Positions 11,322 through 22,788 of a DNA stretch of 64,000 nucleotides are shown piece after piece. This DNA comes from Raphanus sativus. Lineage: Eukaryota > Streptophyta > Magnoliopsida > Brassicales > Brassicaceae. Under the pieces are notes generated by a model that made no database searches, was not told where the DNA came from, and was given only the letters and a program-made list of their open reading frames with translations. The stretch lies in NCBI RefSeq assembly GCF_000801105.2, contig NC_079511.1, positions 19,243,792-19,307,791 of the forward strand. The letters run 5' to 3'. The translations under genes were made by a program, and so were the position numbers. Every line of letters begins with the position of its first letter. The first letter of the stretch is position 1.

Positions 11322-12998
11322 CAGTTCAATTTATGGTTCACCGGAAATCGCAGAGAGGTGCTGAGATCACGGCGACAACAGTGATTGTTGCTCGAACTTC
11401 ACGCTAGGACTCTGGATGGCCCCCACGGTGGATCCCAAACTTGACCTGGTTCGACAATAGCGGCTGAGCTTGATTCTGCGAGGAAGAGAAAGCCGCATAC
11501 ACAGGAACACGGGGGCTTGATGAAACTGAACAGAAAAAGATGAAGCTTGAAATCGAGTTTGACATATTGAAGAAGAAGAACTGTGGCGGATTGGAGTGGT
11601 GAGCTCGAGTTTCAGAGCACGAAGCTTGAAACCAAACTTTTTTCCCTTAATTGCATCTAAAAATTGAAACTTTTTTAAGTAAGAAACCAAATTTAGATTA
11701 GAAAGCAGATGAAAGAAAAAGATCATTTTTTGTTTTATTATGTATGCGTTCATTTCATTGTTTTTCATTCTTCATTCTTCAGATAATTGCATATGAGAAG
11801 AAAAAGTTTACCGTTTGTTTTATTAACACGAAAGGAAAAAAAATGAAGGAGAAAACCAATAAAAAGATAAGGTTACATATTATAGAGAACAAACAAAGAG
11901 ATAAAATTTTCGTCAATGATTAGAAAAACAAAAGAGAGAAAAATAAATAAATAAAAAATCATATAAAAGGTAAAACCAGACCAGATTTAGACGATAGGTG
12001 AGAAGGTTAATTATTGAAGGGTGTATTGGTCTTTAAACACACAGAAAGTGTGTGACCAGCAACAAATGTCTAATTGTGTAAACATAAAGACATAAAGTGT
12101 CTCTGAAAGTAAAAAAATCGATAAGATAAGAGAATTTCACTTTGTTTTCTAAATGAAAACTTTTTAATTTTTTTAGGGGTTTATTTTTGATTACAGAATT
12201 TTAAAACATTGTTCAGATAATGTTTTGGTTGTTAAACCGGATTTTAGTAAGGCTATTCATAACTTAAATCGGTTTATTTTTTGAGTTATTAAGTTTTGTT
12301 AAGGTTGACAAATGAAAAAGTAAAACTTTATCAAAATTTGGTTAAAATTAGTTACAATTGAAAAGAGTGTGAAAATATTATTTTGACAATTGGTGGTGAT
12401 TGGTTCGACTGTGGTTTTAAAAATTTTGCTGTAAAAATTTAGCAGTAGGTAAATTAGTTATAGCTGTAAAAAATTGTTACTATAGATTTTTTTACAGAAC
12501 TTTTGATGTAGTTAAATTTATTGTATCTGTAATTTATAAGTTGTAGATTTTTAAAAATAAAATATGTGAAATATGTGATGTATATATAAAATAATTGTTT
12601 TATCAATTAAATATTTTATATTAATATTTTTTAATAAATTATCAAATTTTAGTGTTATTTAAAATGTTATATCTAAATAATATTATGTTAAAATATTTCA
12701 ATATTTTAGAAACATCCAAAATTAAATGATATATTTATAGATGTTTTTAATTATGATTATCTAATTTATTTGATATAATGGTTTTTTTTCATTTTTTCAT
12801 TTTACATATTTTACAGTTTATACAAAAGTTTTTTTGTATATTAAAAATACATAATTTAAAATTTAAAAATAAAACTACAGTATGATTAAAATTTAATAAT
12901 TTAAAAATAATTAAATTTAAAGTAAAGAGATAAAGTCCGATCAGTTACCCCAAAAAAAACCATATGTATCTCTTTCCCCAAAACTAACCGAAAAAAAA
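11322..12998. repeat. Tandem duplication, copy 1, left part
   Basis: Starting at gttcaatttatggttca, this segment is repeated nearly identically from 17372. It ends at the MULE insertion site (ccccaaaactaac followed by an A run). The minus ORFs here (11768-11367) and in copy 2 (17775-17417) look conserved only because the DNA is duplicated; no domain is recognisable. The remainder of copy 1 resumes at 17222. Confidence 0.85.
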
Positions 12999-13235
12999 GG
13001 AAAAAAGTTTCTCAGCTACACGAGGTTTGCTATAATATGGTGCAAACCATCCGAAGTATTGAAATGTATCGAAAACTACACAAAATTTATGATAATGCAT
13101 GCTACATATACCAAGTAACATTAAATATGGTGGCAACATCATAGACAGATTAAATTGATTTTAACAAAACATAATGGGGTCTGTAATTACATTAAATTTA
13201 AACCGATTCAGTCAATCCCGACCCGACCCGGACGT
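12999..13235. repeat. MULE left terminal inverted repeat
   Basis: Inverted partner of 16975-17221. The match extends from the outer ggaaaaaagtttctcag through the gacccgaccc region near 13215-13230. Confidence 0.8.
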
Positions 13236-13347
13236 TATATCCACTCCTGGTCGACTTTAATATACGTCCTTCTCCAGAAATCGAAATTAGGGTTCATAAG
13301 AGAAAAATTGATTTGTTACAGAGAAATCGAAACAGAGAAAGAGAGGA

Positions 13348-13769
13348 ATGGAACTGGATGGAGGAAACAACAATAAGCGATGGGGCAAGGCAATTCAAAC
13401 AAAAGTGATTTGTCATTGTCGGTTAGAGGCGAAGATCCGTCAAGCATGAACAGATAAGAATCCAGGCAGAAGGTTCTATGGATGTGAACTATACCCGGTA
13501 AAACGATTATTCCTCTGTATATGTTGAATGAGAGTATTCCTTTGTATAATTTCATTTTTGTCTCAGAGTAGATGCAAATTTTCCAATGGTACGATGAAGG
13601 AGATGCTTTTGGATGGCAGAAACAAGCTTTAATCGAAGCAAGAAATGAAATTCGTAAGAAGGACAAAACTATTAAGGAATTGAAGAAGACAATTGCTGGG
13701 CTTAGAAGTGAGTTGGTCAAGAACGAAGAGTTGGAAGAAGACATTATCAACAGCTTTCTAAAGCTCTAA
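13348..13769 (+). pseudogene. GRF zinc-finger ORF carried by the MULE
   Basis: Exon 1 starts at ATG 13348 (MELDGGNNNKRW) and reads the first zinc ligands in VICHCRLEAKI, then NPGRRFYGC ending near 13497. A GT..AG intron (about 13498-13566, gtaaaacg to tctcag) joins it to SRCKFFQWYDEGDAFGWQ and a lysine/glutamate-rich probable coiled coil ending at 13769. This is the GRF zinc finger pattern, a nucleic-acid-binding module often found beside Brassicaceae MULE transposases. A TGA at 13446-13448, where the frame QA-stop-TDKN suggests a lost Trp, breaks this copy. It is divergent from the transposase. Its role in transposition is not established. Confidence 0.65.
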
Positions 13770-14114
13770 TGGTCGTATTGTAATGCTTAGTTATTGTAAT
13801 TCTTAAGACATGTAATGCATCTGAACATCTTTCTAATGCTTAAGATATGTAGTCTGAACATCTTTTTAATGCCTTTAACATCTTTTTAATGGTCTGATTT
13901 TTCATTCCAAATAGAGTTCGAACTCATTGTTTTGATATCTAAAATAGGTTTCATTGCCACACATAACAAGGCATAACAAGAGTTGTTGTCATAGACAAAA
14001 AACAGTTACAAAAAGAAACATTTCCGAACACTAAAAGGTCCATATCCAAGGACCGAAACAGATATTGAAAGACAAAAAAAGATGTGATTGTTGCTGTGTC
14101 CGTAGACATTAACG

Positions 14115-16635
14115 TCAAGCTTGTGTCGCATGTGGTGCAGTTGATGATACCTCCTCGATAGCTTGTTCATGTGATTGTTGTTCCGTGTTGAGACGCCTAT
14201 GCTGCCTGCTTTCTTCAGACTACAACAGAATACAAATAATCAAACACAACAACAAAAAAAGCTTAACAATTTCGAGACAGTTACCTCCTCAGGACACTTC
14301 CTTTTGTTGTGGCATTCACCACCACATAGACCACAATGACCTTTTCTTCCTTTTATGTCAACTTTGGTCTGATTTTTCTTGGGGGATTCATTAACTCCTT
14401 TAATCCTTGCCTTTTCTTTTGGTCTTCTAGGAAGTCTCTTGTAAGGTGGTGCTTCAATACAGTCTTCACCAGATTCTTTCCAAAACTTTGGACCATTTAC
14501 TGGCCTCAACCCATTCATGTACAAACTTTGCCACTTCGATGTCAGATAATAATCTGAAATATAATCTTCAACCTCGAGACCATTCTGACGGATAACAGAT
14601 ACAGCATGGCGACATGGAATTCCAGACAAGTCCCATTTCCTACAAGCGCAGCTACGAGAAGGCAAATTGACTGTGTAACCATTTGAAAACTCAACACACT
14701 CATAATCACCACATGTGCTAGGATAAGAGTAGCAATGCTTAGCTTCATCACACGATTTTGCAACCTCCTTTCTCGCCTTCTTTGTAACGAGTCCCGTCTC
14801 ATTTTTTGTTGTCTTATATCTAGTAGCTATCCTCTGCATTGCATCTCTTCTAATCAACTCAAGCATCTGAATAAAGGGCTTCTTTCTTGCTTTCTTCAAA
14901 GTCCTATTAAAAGACTCTGTGAAGTTGTTGTGTGTATCAGAACAACACGAACCTATCCGAAAAAGCCCTGCACCATGTGGAACGATCCTTCTTCAGAAGA
15001 TCTTCAGCTGCTAGTGGATCAAACTGTTTGAAAACGTCCAAACTCTTCTCGTAGTCAGCCTCATTGTAGCTACTTGCAATGCGCCAGAAGAGTGGCTTCA
15101 GTGTATCAGATAGCCTTTTCTTTTGCCTCTATCCACAAGACTTGGTTGTGTTTCAACATCGTCTTCTGTCTCTTGTCCACTATCTTCACCCTCTCGATGA
15201 AAGTCATTAGACGCCATCTGCATCAACAAGTTTCCAATGAACATAAGCAAGTAAGCAACAAAAGAGTACAAACCAGAGAAACATGGAATCAAAAACAGAG
15301 AATCAAATCAGAGAAACAGAGAATCAAAAACAGAACAAAAACATAAAGAAAAAGAGTAGAATTTTAGAGAAACACACCTCAGATTTGTTTCTAGATGACG
15401 CTGATGGTGAGGAAGCTAAATGATCGGAGGAACCCAGTTTTGTATTCGGATTAAACGGCGTAACTCTATAATATCGGAGAGAATCCAGAAATTTTGGGAA
15501 GTGGAACAGACTAAGGAATGTGTGGTTTAATGATTTGGTTTCGGGTGTTCGGATAACCCGATCGGTTTCGGATAATAACTGCAACTGAACCGATAAACGG
15601 GTACAAGATGTAAGATCCGATCAGTTTATATGGCAATACCGAAACCGAACCGAACTGGTGCATTTCGGGTCGGTATCGGTTCAGTTTTTCGGTGCGGTTT
15701 ATATGCCCAGGGCTAGTATCAGACTTATGATTCTTCTTCAGATTAGAGTAGATGTGCCTAGCACAAGCTCTATGTTCAGCTCTTGGCAACTCAACAACAA
15801 CTCCATGAATCAATCCCCTATGCTGATCTGATATGATTGTCACAAGATCACCCATGCCTAAACCCAAATCAATCTTCAACCTGTGAATAAACCACTGCCA
15901 ATTATCATTGCTCTCAGAGTCGACCACAGCCCATGCTATTGGGTATATCTGGTTATTGGGATCCCTTCCTATCGCAGTAAGAATCAACCCTTGCAGAGAG
16001 CTGTGCTTGAGGAATGTCCCATCTAATCCAATAACCGGCTTGCAATATTCCTTCCATGCCACACGAATTTTGTCGAAGCAGATATACATGGAGTGAAATG
16101 CTTTCGCTCCATTTGGTTTTGTTGTTGTATTGATCTCTATTTTGCTATCAGGATTTGAACTGCATTTGAAAAACCTCTTCATGATCAGATGCATCACTCG
16201 CTTGATACTCATCTTCACTCTCTTCTTCTTCATGATCACCATCATCCTCGTCATCTTGTTGCTCAGCATCAAACTCGTCACCATCAACAGCTCCGTTTGC
16301 GTCAACCACAGCAACATCATCAGTAAGAACAGCGGTTTCAGGTTTCTCTATGAAGACATCAAGCTCTCCATAATAACGACCATTAGAAATCATCTTCCTT
16401 TTGTTTTTTTCTCCATCTTCAAGCAACTTTTTCTTATATGAGATATCCTCATATGGTAACTTGTACGGTTGTACCACATTCTCCCCACCCTAACACTCTG
16501 GCCAATGATCTTCAGAACTTCTTCATAATCTGCATCACTATCCACTTCGAACTGCTTCAGAAGACCATCAACATAATTTAGAGTATCATCTTCATCATTT
16601 TTGAACACGCCGGAATGAAAACAATTAATCTTCAC
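14115..16635 (-). pseudogene. Mutator-like (MULE) transposase, disrupted
   Basis: Reading leftwards from about 16635, an N-terminal region (MKINCFHSGVFKNDEDD) is followed by an acidic stretch (16300-16160). The MULE catalytic core follows (16100-15724), with GLDGTFLK, ISDQHRGLIHGV and AEHRACARHIYSNL. After the hAT insertion (15111-15715) the core resumes (LKPLFWRIASSYNEADYEKS, 15100 down) and leads to a SWIM zinc finger (SCACRKWDLSGIPCRHAV, near 14650-14600) and a zinc knuckle (CGLCGGECHNKRKC). A donor GAG|GTAACT near 14287 and acceptor at 14220 add a terminal exon ending at TGA 14115-14117. The usual MuDR DNA-binding domain seems missing between the acidic stretch and the core, where the frame also changes near 16150. 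It is non-functional as it stands. Confidence 0.8.
15111..15715 (-). mobile_element. hAT element inserted in the MULE transposase gene
   Basis: Flanked by a perfect 8-bp duplication, gtatcaga, at 15103-15110 and 15716-15723. The right end (cccagggcta) gives a hAT-like terminus TAGCCCTGGG on the other strand, and the left end starts TAGCC. Internally, a minus-strand ORF starting MASNDFHREGEDSGQETED (near 15213) resembles the N-terminus of Ac-type hAT transposases but soon stops. A GAACCGA-rich segment sits at 15540-15700. It is a deletion derivative without a full transposase. Confidence 0.8.
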
Positions 16636-16974
16636 CGATATTGAATCACTGTTACCAAAAAAATATCATTATAACATGGTAAAAGACATTGATTTGTTCC
16701 AATAATGGAAGGAAACAAGTAAGGGTTCACATGTTCTTACCTCATCGTCGCTCTCGGTTAGCTCATCTGAATTCAATTTCACCAAAACTGAATCGATTAC
16801 ACCAAACTCTCTTAAGACTCCCTCTCTCTGTCTCTGAAATCCTTCTTTCTCTCTGAAATTTCTCTCAATCTCTCTCCCTCTCTTCGAAATCTCCAATTTT
16901 TTTTTTTTGGTTTGGAACCCTAATGAAATCGATTTGGGGAAAGGGGGTTTTGTCTGGGTCGGATTTATAATTGG

Positions 16975-17221
16975 AAATTGGGTCGGGATTGGGTCGGGTT
17001 TTGCTCTAATCGATTTTAACTTTAATAAATTACACTATAACCCCAATTATTTAAGCTAAAATCAATTAGACCTCGTCATGATGTTGGCACCATATTTACA
17101 TTAACGTCGTATATGTCGCATGTATTATCATATAGTTTGTGTAGTTTTCGACACATTTCAACACTTCGGATGGTTTGCACCATATTATAGTAAACATGGT
17201 GTATCTGAGAAACTTTTTTCC
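16975..17221. repeat. MULE right terminal inverted repeat
   Basis: Inverted partner of 12999-13235. It ends ctgagaaacttttttcc at 17221. Confidence 0.8.
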
Positions 17222-17371
17222 AATAAAAAATTCCCAAACAAAACTTTGTTTCTTACTTGAGCTGGAAATACCTAGAACATTGCAAAATCAAAACTTATTC
17301 TTATCGTGCGTCTGCTAGAAACAACTAGAACAGTAACACGGACTAAATTCTTTCTGGACCGACAGCTATTA
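17222..17371. repeat. Tandem duplication, copy 1, right part (after the MULE)
   Basis: From attcccaaacaaaactttg through accgacagctattat this matches 19172-19310, the region just upstream of the zinc-ribbon gene. The junction to copy 2 lies at about 17371. Confidence 0.85.
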
Positions 17372-19310
17372 TGGTTCAATTTATGGTTCATCGGAAATCG
17401 CAGAGAGGTGCTGAGATCACGGCGACAACGGTGATTGTTGCTCGAACTTCATGCTAGGACTCCGGATGGCCCCCACGGTGGATCCCAAACTTGACCTGGT
17501 TCGACAATAGCGGCTGAGCTTGATTCTGTGAGGAAGAGAAAGCCACATACACAGAAACACGGGGGCTTGATGAAATTGACCAGAAAAGATGCAGTTTGAA
17601 ATCGAGTTTGACATAGTGAAGAAGAAGAACCGTGGCGGATTGGAGTGGTGAGTTCGAGTTTCAGAGCACGAAGCTTGAAACCAAACTTTTTTCCCTTAAT
17701 TGCATCTAAAAATTGAAACATTTTTAAGTAAAAAACCAAATTTAGATCAGAAAGCAGATGAAAGAAAAAGATCAATTTTTTGTTTTATTATGTATGCATT
17801 CATTTCGTTGTTTTTCATTCTTTAGATAATTGCATATGAGAAGAAAAAGTTTACAGTTTGTTTTATTAACACGAAAGGAGAAAACCAATAAGAAGATAAT
17901 GTTACATATTATCGAGAACAAAAAGAGATAAAGTTTTCGTCATTGATTAAAAAAACAAAAGAGAGAAAAATAAATAAATAAAAAATCATATAAAAAGTAA
18001 AACCAGACCAGATTTAGACGATAGGTGAGAAGGTTAATTATTGAAGGGTGTATTGGTCTTTAAACACACAGAAAGTGTATGACCAGCAACAAATGTCTAA
18101 TTGTGTAAATATAAAGACATAAAGTGTCTCTGAAAGTAAAAAAATCGATAAAGTAAGAGAATTTCACTTTGTTTTCTAAATGAAAACTTAATTTTTTTAG
18201 TAACAAATGTGTGACCAGCAACAAATGTCTAATTTTGTAACATAAAGACATAAAGTGTCTCTCAAAGTAAAAAGTTCGATAAGATAAGAGAATTTCACTT
18301 TGTTTTCTAAATGAAAACTTTTTAATTTTTTTAGGGGTTTATTTTTGATTACAGAATTTTAATACATTGTTCAGATAATGTTTTGGTTGTTAAACCGGAT
18401 TTTAGTAAGGCTATTCATAATTTAAATCGGTTTATTTTTTGAGTTATTAAGTTTTGTTAAGGTTGACAAATGAAAAAGTAAAACTTTATCAAAATTTGGT
18501 TAAAATTAGTTACAATTGAAAGAGTGTGAAAATATTATTTTGACAATTGGTCATGATTGGTTCGACTGTGGTTCTAAAAATTTTACTGTAAAAATTTACC
18601 AGTGGGTAAATTAGTTATAGCTGTAAAAAATTGTTACTATAGATTTTTTTACAGAACTTTTGATGTAGTTAAATTTATTGTATCTGTAATTTATAAGTTG
18701 TAGATTTTTTAAAATAAAATATGTGAAATATGTGATGTATATATAAAATAATTGTTTTTATCAATTAAATAGTTTATATTAATTTCTTTTAATAAATTAT
18801 CAAATTTCAGTATTATTTAAAATGTTATATCTAAATAATATTTATGTTATTTAAAATATTTCAATATTTTAGAAACATCCAAAATTAAATGATATATTTA
18901 TAGATGTTTTTAATTATGATTATCTAATTTATTTGATATAATAGATTTTTTCATTTTACATATTCTATAGTTTATACCAAAAAAACTTTTTAATTTTTTT
19001 GTATATTAAAAATACATAATTTAACTTTTAAAGATAAAACCAATATGATTAATAAAATTTAATAATTTTAAAATAATTAAATTTAAAGTAAAGAGATAAA
19101 GTCCAATCAGTTACCCCAAAAGAAACCATACATATATATCTCTTTCCCCAAAACTAAACAAAAAAAAAAATTCCCAAACAAAACTTTGTTTTTTACTTGA
19201 GCTGGAAATACCTAGAACATTGCAAAATCAAAACTTATTCTTATCGTGCGTCTGCTAGAAACAACTAGAACACGGACTAAATTCTATCCTGACCGACAGC
19301 TATTATAATA
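17372..19310. repeat. Tandem duplication, copy 2 (unoccupied MULE site)
   Basis: Near-identical to 11322-12998 plus 17222-17371. It differs by substitutions, small indels and an internal duplication of about 125 bp (18080-18205 repeated at 18207-18330). At about 19150-19175 it reads continuously across the position where copy 1 holds the MULE. Confidence 0.85.
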
Positions 19311-19408
19311 TCTTTCCCTTAACCAAAGTAACTTAATCTGAAATCTTAACAAGAATCCAACGAGCTCAAAAACAAATCGGAGACATCCGGTAAATCTGAG
19401 AACGGACG

Positions 19409-19711
19409 ATGTTCTTTTTCTTCGCTGGTGGATTAGGGCAACAGGTGAGGCAGGTGCTCAAATCCAACGCCGGAAAATGCATACGATGTGGCTCTGAAGC
19501 CGATTTGGTGGATTACGACAAAGTCTTGAAGCTGTTCTTCGTTCCTGTCTGGAGATGGCCCGGGAAAGACCCTGTGCTCCATTGTAGAGACTGCGATCTG
19601 TTTTTCCCTCAGTCTCTTTCACCGCCGATTTCTCTATCTAGGTGCCGTTTCTGCGATCGAGTCGTAGAGCCTGAATTTCGTTTCTGCCCCTTTTGTGGCT
19701 CTTCTCTGTGA
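19409..19711 (+). CDS. Small zinc-ribbon protein, 100 aa
   Basis: A single-exon ORF from ATG 19409 to TGA 19711. Eight cysteines fall in four CxxC pairs: C24/C27, C59/C62, C79/C82 and C93/C96, the last reading CPFCGSSL. This is the pattern of the plant zinc-ribbon family related to PF17032 (zinc_ribbon_15). A tryptophan-rich segment (VPVWRWPGKDP, residues 45-55) separates the first two pairs. The hydrophobic start MFFFFAGGLG is too short for a clear membrane anchor. I recognise the family as conserved but uncharacterised; its biochemical role is not known to me. The start is supported by a stop-free frame and close agreement with the family N-terminus. The sequence ending about 100 bp upstream is duplicated at 17222-17371, so part of its promoter region exists twice. 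Confidence 0.85.
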   Translation: MFFFFAGGLGQQVRQVLKSNAGKCIRCGSEADLVDYDKVLKLFFVPVWRWPGKDPVLHCRDCDLFFPQSLSPPISLSRCRFCDRVVEPEFRFCPFCGSSL

Positions 19712-20655
19712 ATTTTGGCGTGTCCAAAAAGTTGTCCTTAAATCTACAAAGTTGATTTCATCTCTCACTAAAAGTTGTCTATATGGAGTTTTATTGTAAG
19801 TTACTGAATATTTGAGTTGTGTGGTCTTTCTTGCAAAATCTTTAAGACTTCCCGTGTGTGTTGCTTACTCATTGACTTTCTATGGTCGGATGTTTTTAGT
19901 CAATCGAGTGATAATTCCGATGAGAAGTCCGTTGCTTAGTTTACTATGTTTATTAAGCTCTGCTAGTGATCACTAAAATAAGTATCTTTTCCAGAATTAG
20001 ATTTTCATGGCATCTCCAATTCCTCTTTATTTTTTATTTTAAAATAGAATTTAGAGTAAAAATATTTTAACTATGGATGGGAAAAAATACTGAATCGAAC
20101 CGAGTCAAACCGGATCAATCGAGTCAAACCGAGTCAAAACCGAACCAAACTAGTTATGGTTAATTTCGGTTGGAAAATTTTAGAATCGAATTAATCAAAC
20201 CGAACTAAATCAAAACCGAATCCATAAAATAACCTAAGTGTCACTTCTATTGCCTATAGTATTTATACTAGGTTCAAATATAATTGTCTAAAATAAATAT
20301 ATTACATTTTAATGTTTTATTTTATGTTTGGTTTTACGTTTAAAACAAAGAAATTATTGATTTACTTCTATATTAAATTTAGTTCACAGAATTTTTTTTT
20401 TATTATTTTCACCAACACGAAGATTTTATGACCATGCGTTGATATTTCAAACATGATTTCTCTTAAAAAAAAGCTAAACTAAAATATTCGATCAAACCGA
20501 ACCGAAACACAAACCGATCCGAATACAAACTGAACTAAACTGATTCAAACCAAATTAAATATGGTTTACTTCGACTTAAAAATTTCTAGCACCGAATTAA
20601 TCGAACCGAATTCGAATCGAACCGATAAAATAACCGAAGTGCCTACTTCTAATTT
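19712..20655. other. Downstream spacer with GAACCGA-rich diverged segments
   Basis: No gene. The stretches at 20085-20230 and 20485-20645 are rich in gaaccgaa/cgaaccga and share the ending aacc(g/t)aagtg...cacttctaa-like sequence. Such segments are common inside Brassicaceae hAT MITEs, but termini and target duplications could not be assigned. Confidence 0.4.
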
Positions 20656-22017
20656 GGGAATTCGGCCAAAAAATAATGAACTTTGCACGAATTGCCATAA
20701 TAAATACGAACATATTGGCTGGCCAAAAAAACACCAAACTATATTTGACTTTAAACTTTAATCAGTAAGTTATCGCTGACTCGCCAAATTAAACACACCG
20801 TTACAGAATGATTAAACGACGTTTGCAAAGATCGTTAAGTAAGACGACGTCGTTTTGAGATGGAATGAAACGACGTCGTTTTACCTATTTTATTATCAAA
20901 AATATGTTGTTCGTGTGGATCGAACCTGAGAACTCATGGCCAAATGACGAGGTTTCTTGCCACTAGACTACTGTCACTTTTAAGAATATCCATAACATGT
21001 TTTCTTTTATTGAGTATCAAACAAATCTCAAAAATCTAAATTCTTTTTAAAAAATTCCAAAAAATCTTAAAAATTCAAGAAAATTCTGAAAAGTAAAATT
21101 GAAATTGAGATTACAAATAAGTTTTTAAAAAAAAATCAATACATTAAAAATTTCAAAAAAATCTAAAATAATTCAAAAAATGCAACGAATTAAATTTAAT
21201 GATTAAAACTTGAAACATATTTTTAAATAAATTAACGTATGTAATATAAAATAAAAATGATATTTATCACACTATAGATTTTAGTATATATAATGTATTT
21301 AAGATAAAATAGACAAATGATAACTAAGATACAATAAACAAATGATATAATCACAAATTGTTTTTCTAAAATATGATAATAATTAAATGAAAAACATTTG
21401 TAGTGTGATAAATATCATTTTTCTATTTTATCTCAGATATATTAATTTATAAAAAAAATTATGATTAATGTATTTAAGATAAAAAAACACAAATGATCTT
21501 AGATACATTAATTTTTATAAAAAAATTTAATGTTTTGATTTTTTAAAAATATTTATAATTTCAATTTTAATTTTAATTTTCAGAATTTTCTTGAATTTTA
21601 AAGATTTTTTTTGGAATTTTTTAAAAAAAAATTTAGATTTTTCGAGATTTGTTTGATACTCAATAAAAGAAAACATGTTATGAATATTCTTAAAAGTGAC
21701 AGTAGTCTAGTGGCAAGAAACCTGGTCATTTTGCCATGAGTTCTCAGGTTCGACCCAAGCGAACAACATATTTTTGATAATAAAAATAGGTAAAACGACG
21801 TCGTTTCATTCCATCTCAACTTAACGATCTTTGTATTTAACGTTGATTAACCACCGTCTTAACTGTTAGTTAACGGTGTCTTAATCTGGTCGGTCAATCA
21901 AAGTTTTTTAATAAACTGATAAAAGTCAACAAAAGTTCAGGTTTTTTTTGCCAGCCTCGAGTCCATGTTTCTTTTGGCCATTCTTACCATGTTCAGTGTT
22001 TTTTGGCCGAATTTCCT
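20656..22017. mobile_element. Foldback (long inverted repeat) element with 9-bp TSD
   Basis: Perfect 9-bp direct repeats, ttctaattt, lie at 20647-20655 and 22018-22026. The ends are gggaattcggcc and ggccgaatttcct. Two arms of about 350-430 bp (from about 20656 and from about 21590) are inverted copies, including cgacgtcgtttt, a block near agactactgtcacttttaag, and cataacatgttttcttttattgag. The AT-rich middle is itself partly symmetric. The TSD length suggests MULE-type mobilisation (inference). It has no coding capacity. Confidence 0.85.
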
Positions 22018-22026
22018 TTCTAATTT

Positions 22027-22467
22027 TAACGATACTTTATATTTCATTTTATAAAATAATAAAAAAGTGTACTTTAAATATAAAATAAGTTGTTTTCTTC
22101 ATCATTTTATTTTTATTCAAAATAAAGTATCATTAGAGTAAATTCTAATTTTATTATAAAATCATTTTATTTTAGAGTTAAAATAGACTATGATTGTTGC
22201 TTTAGAAATGAGTCATCTCCTCTGGTGATCCCAATTGTGAAACACCGAATCCCTATGGGTGATCCCCCCTATGTCCCTCTGTGATAATGAAATACGAAAT
22301 GATGCAATGGCCCTTAAGTGGTGAGAACAAAAATTGTAATTGAAAATATGGTTAAATAGAATCAAACGCTCCAATGTTCTTAACCGGAAAAAATAAGTTT
22401 AGCATACTTCTCCTCTTTTTATTAATTTATTAAATTTATACTATTAAAGCAAAATACTTAATAGATA
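22027..22467. other. Non-genic spacer
   Basis: AT-rich, with a less AT-rich patch at 22200-22330. No gene or repeat assigned. Confidence 0.4.
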
Positions 22468-22680
22468 CTAGATTTTGACCCGCCCTTAAAAGGGCGGGTA
22501 TATTTTCTGTTTTATATTTTTTTTAGAAATTTAATTTTAATATTTTGTGTTTTGTAGTAATATTTGTATTTTTATTGTATAATATTTCTTTTAGATGATT
22601 AATAAGAGGTTTTAATAATTTTATTAAAATAGTTGGACTACACCTATCAATAGATCATATTCATGTTTTAATAGTATAGA
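22468..22680 (-). mobile_element. Short Helitron, minus orientation (213 bp)
   Basis: The reverse complement starts TCTATACTATTAAAACATG at 22680. It ends with the hairpin acccgcccttttaagggcgggt followed by CAAAATCTAG at 22468. The flanking bases are A and T, as expected for Helitron insertion. Non-autonomous. Confidence 0.8.
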
Positions 22681-22788
22681 TTATTGTTAAACAAATTTAT
22701 AGTATAGAGTCCTTTTTTATTTAGGCTAGGAATTAAAAAATATTGATATTATATTGGTATTTGTTTAACAAAACTTGAAATACTAATA

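Larger units (their letters stand above)
12999..17221 (-). mobile_element. MULE with long TIRs, nested in tandem copy 1
   Basis: The terminal inverted repeats run about 240 bp (12999-13235 and 16975-17221), starting ggaaaaaagtttctcag. Both contain the block atggtgcaaaccatccgaag. Between them are a minus-strand Mutator-like transposase gene and a plus-strand GRF zinc-finger ORF. The flanking sequence is A-rich (gaaaaaaaa left, aataaaaaa right), consistent with a decayed 9-bp target duplication. The orthologous position in tandem copy 2 (about 19150-19175) lacks the insert, which confirms the boundaries. A 605-bp hAT element is inserted inside the transposase gene. Confidence 0.85.

Noticed and set aside
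11367..11768. 133-codon minus ORF matched by a similar ORF at 17417-17775
   Set aside because: The similarity is explained by the DNA tandem duplication. The frames differ in length and N-terminus and carry no recognisable domain.
16669..16896. Upstream 75-codon ORF as exon 1 of the MULE transposase
   Set aside because: A GT donor exists at about 16741, but joining to the acceptor at about 16645 in that frame gives a stop. The ORF may be 5' UTR, so it was not included in the gene.
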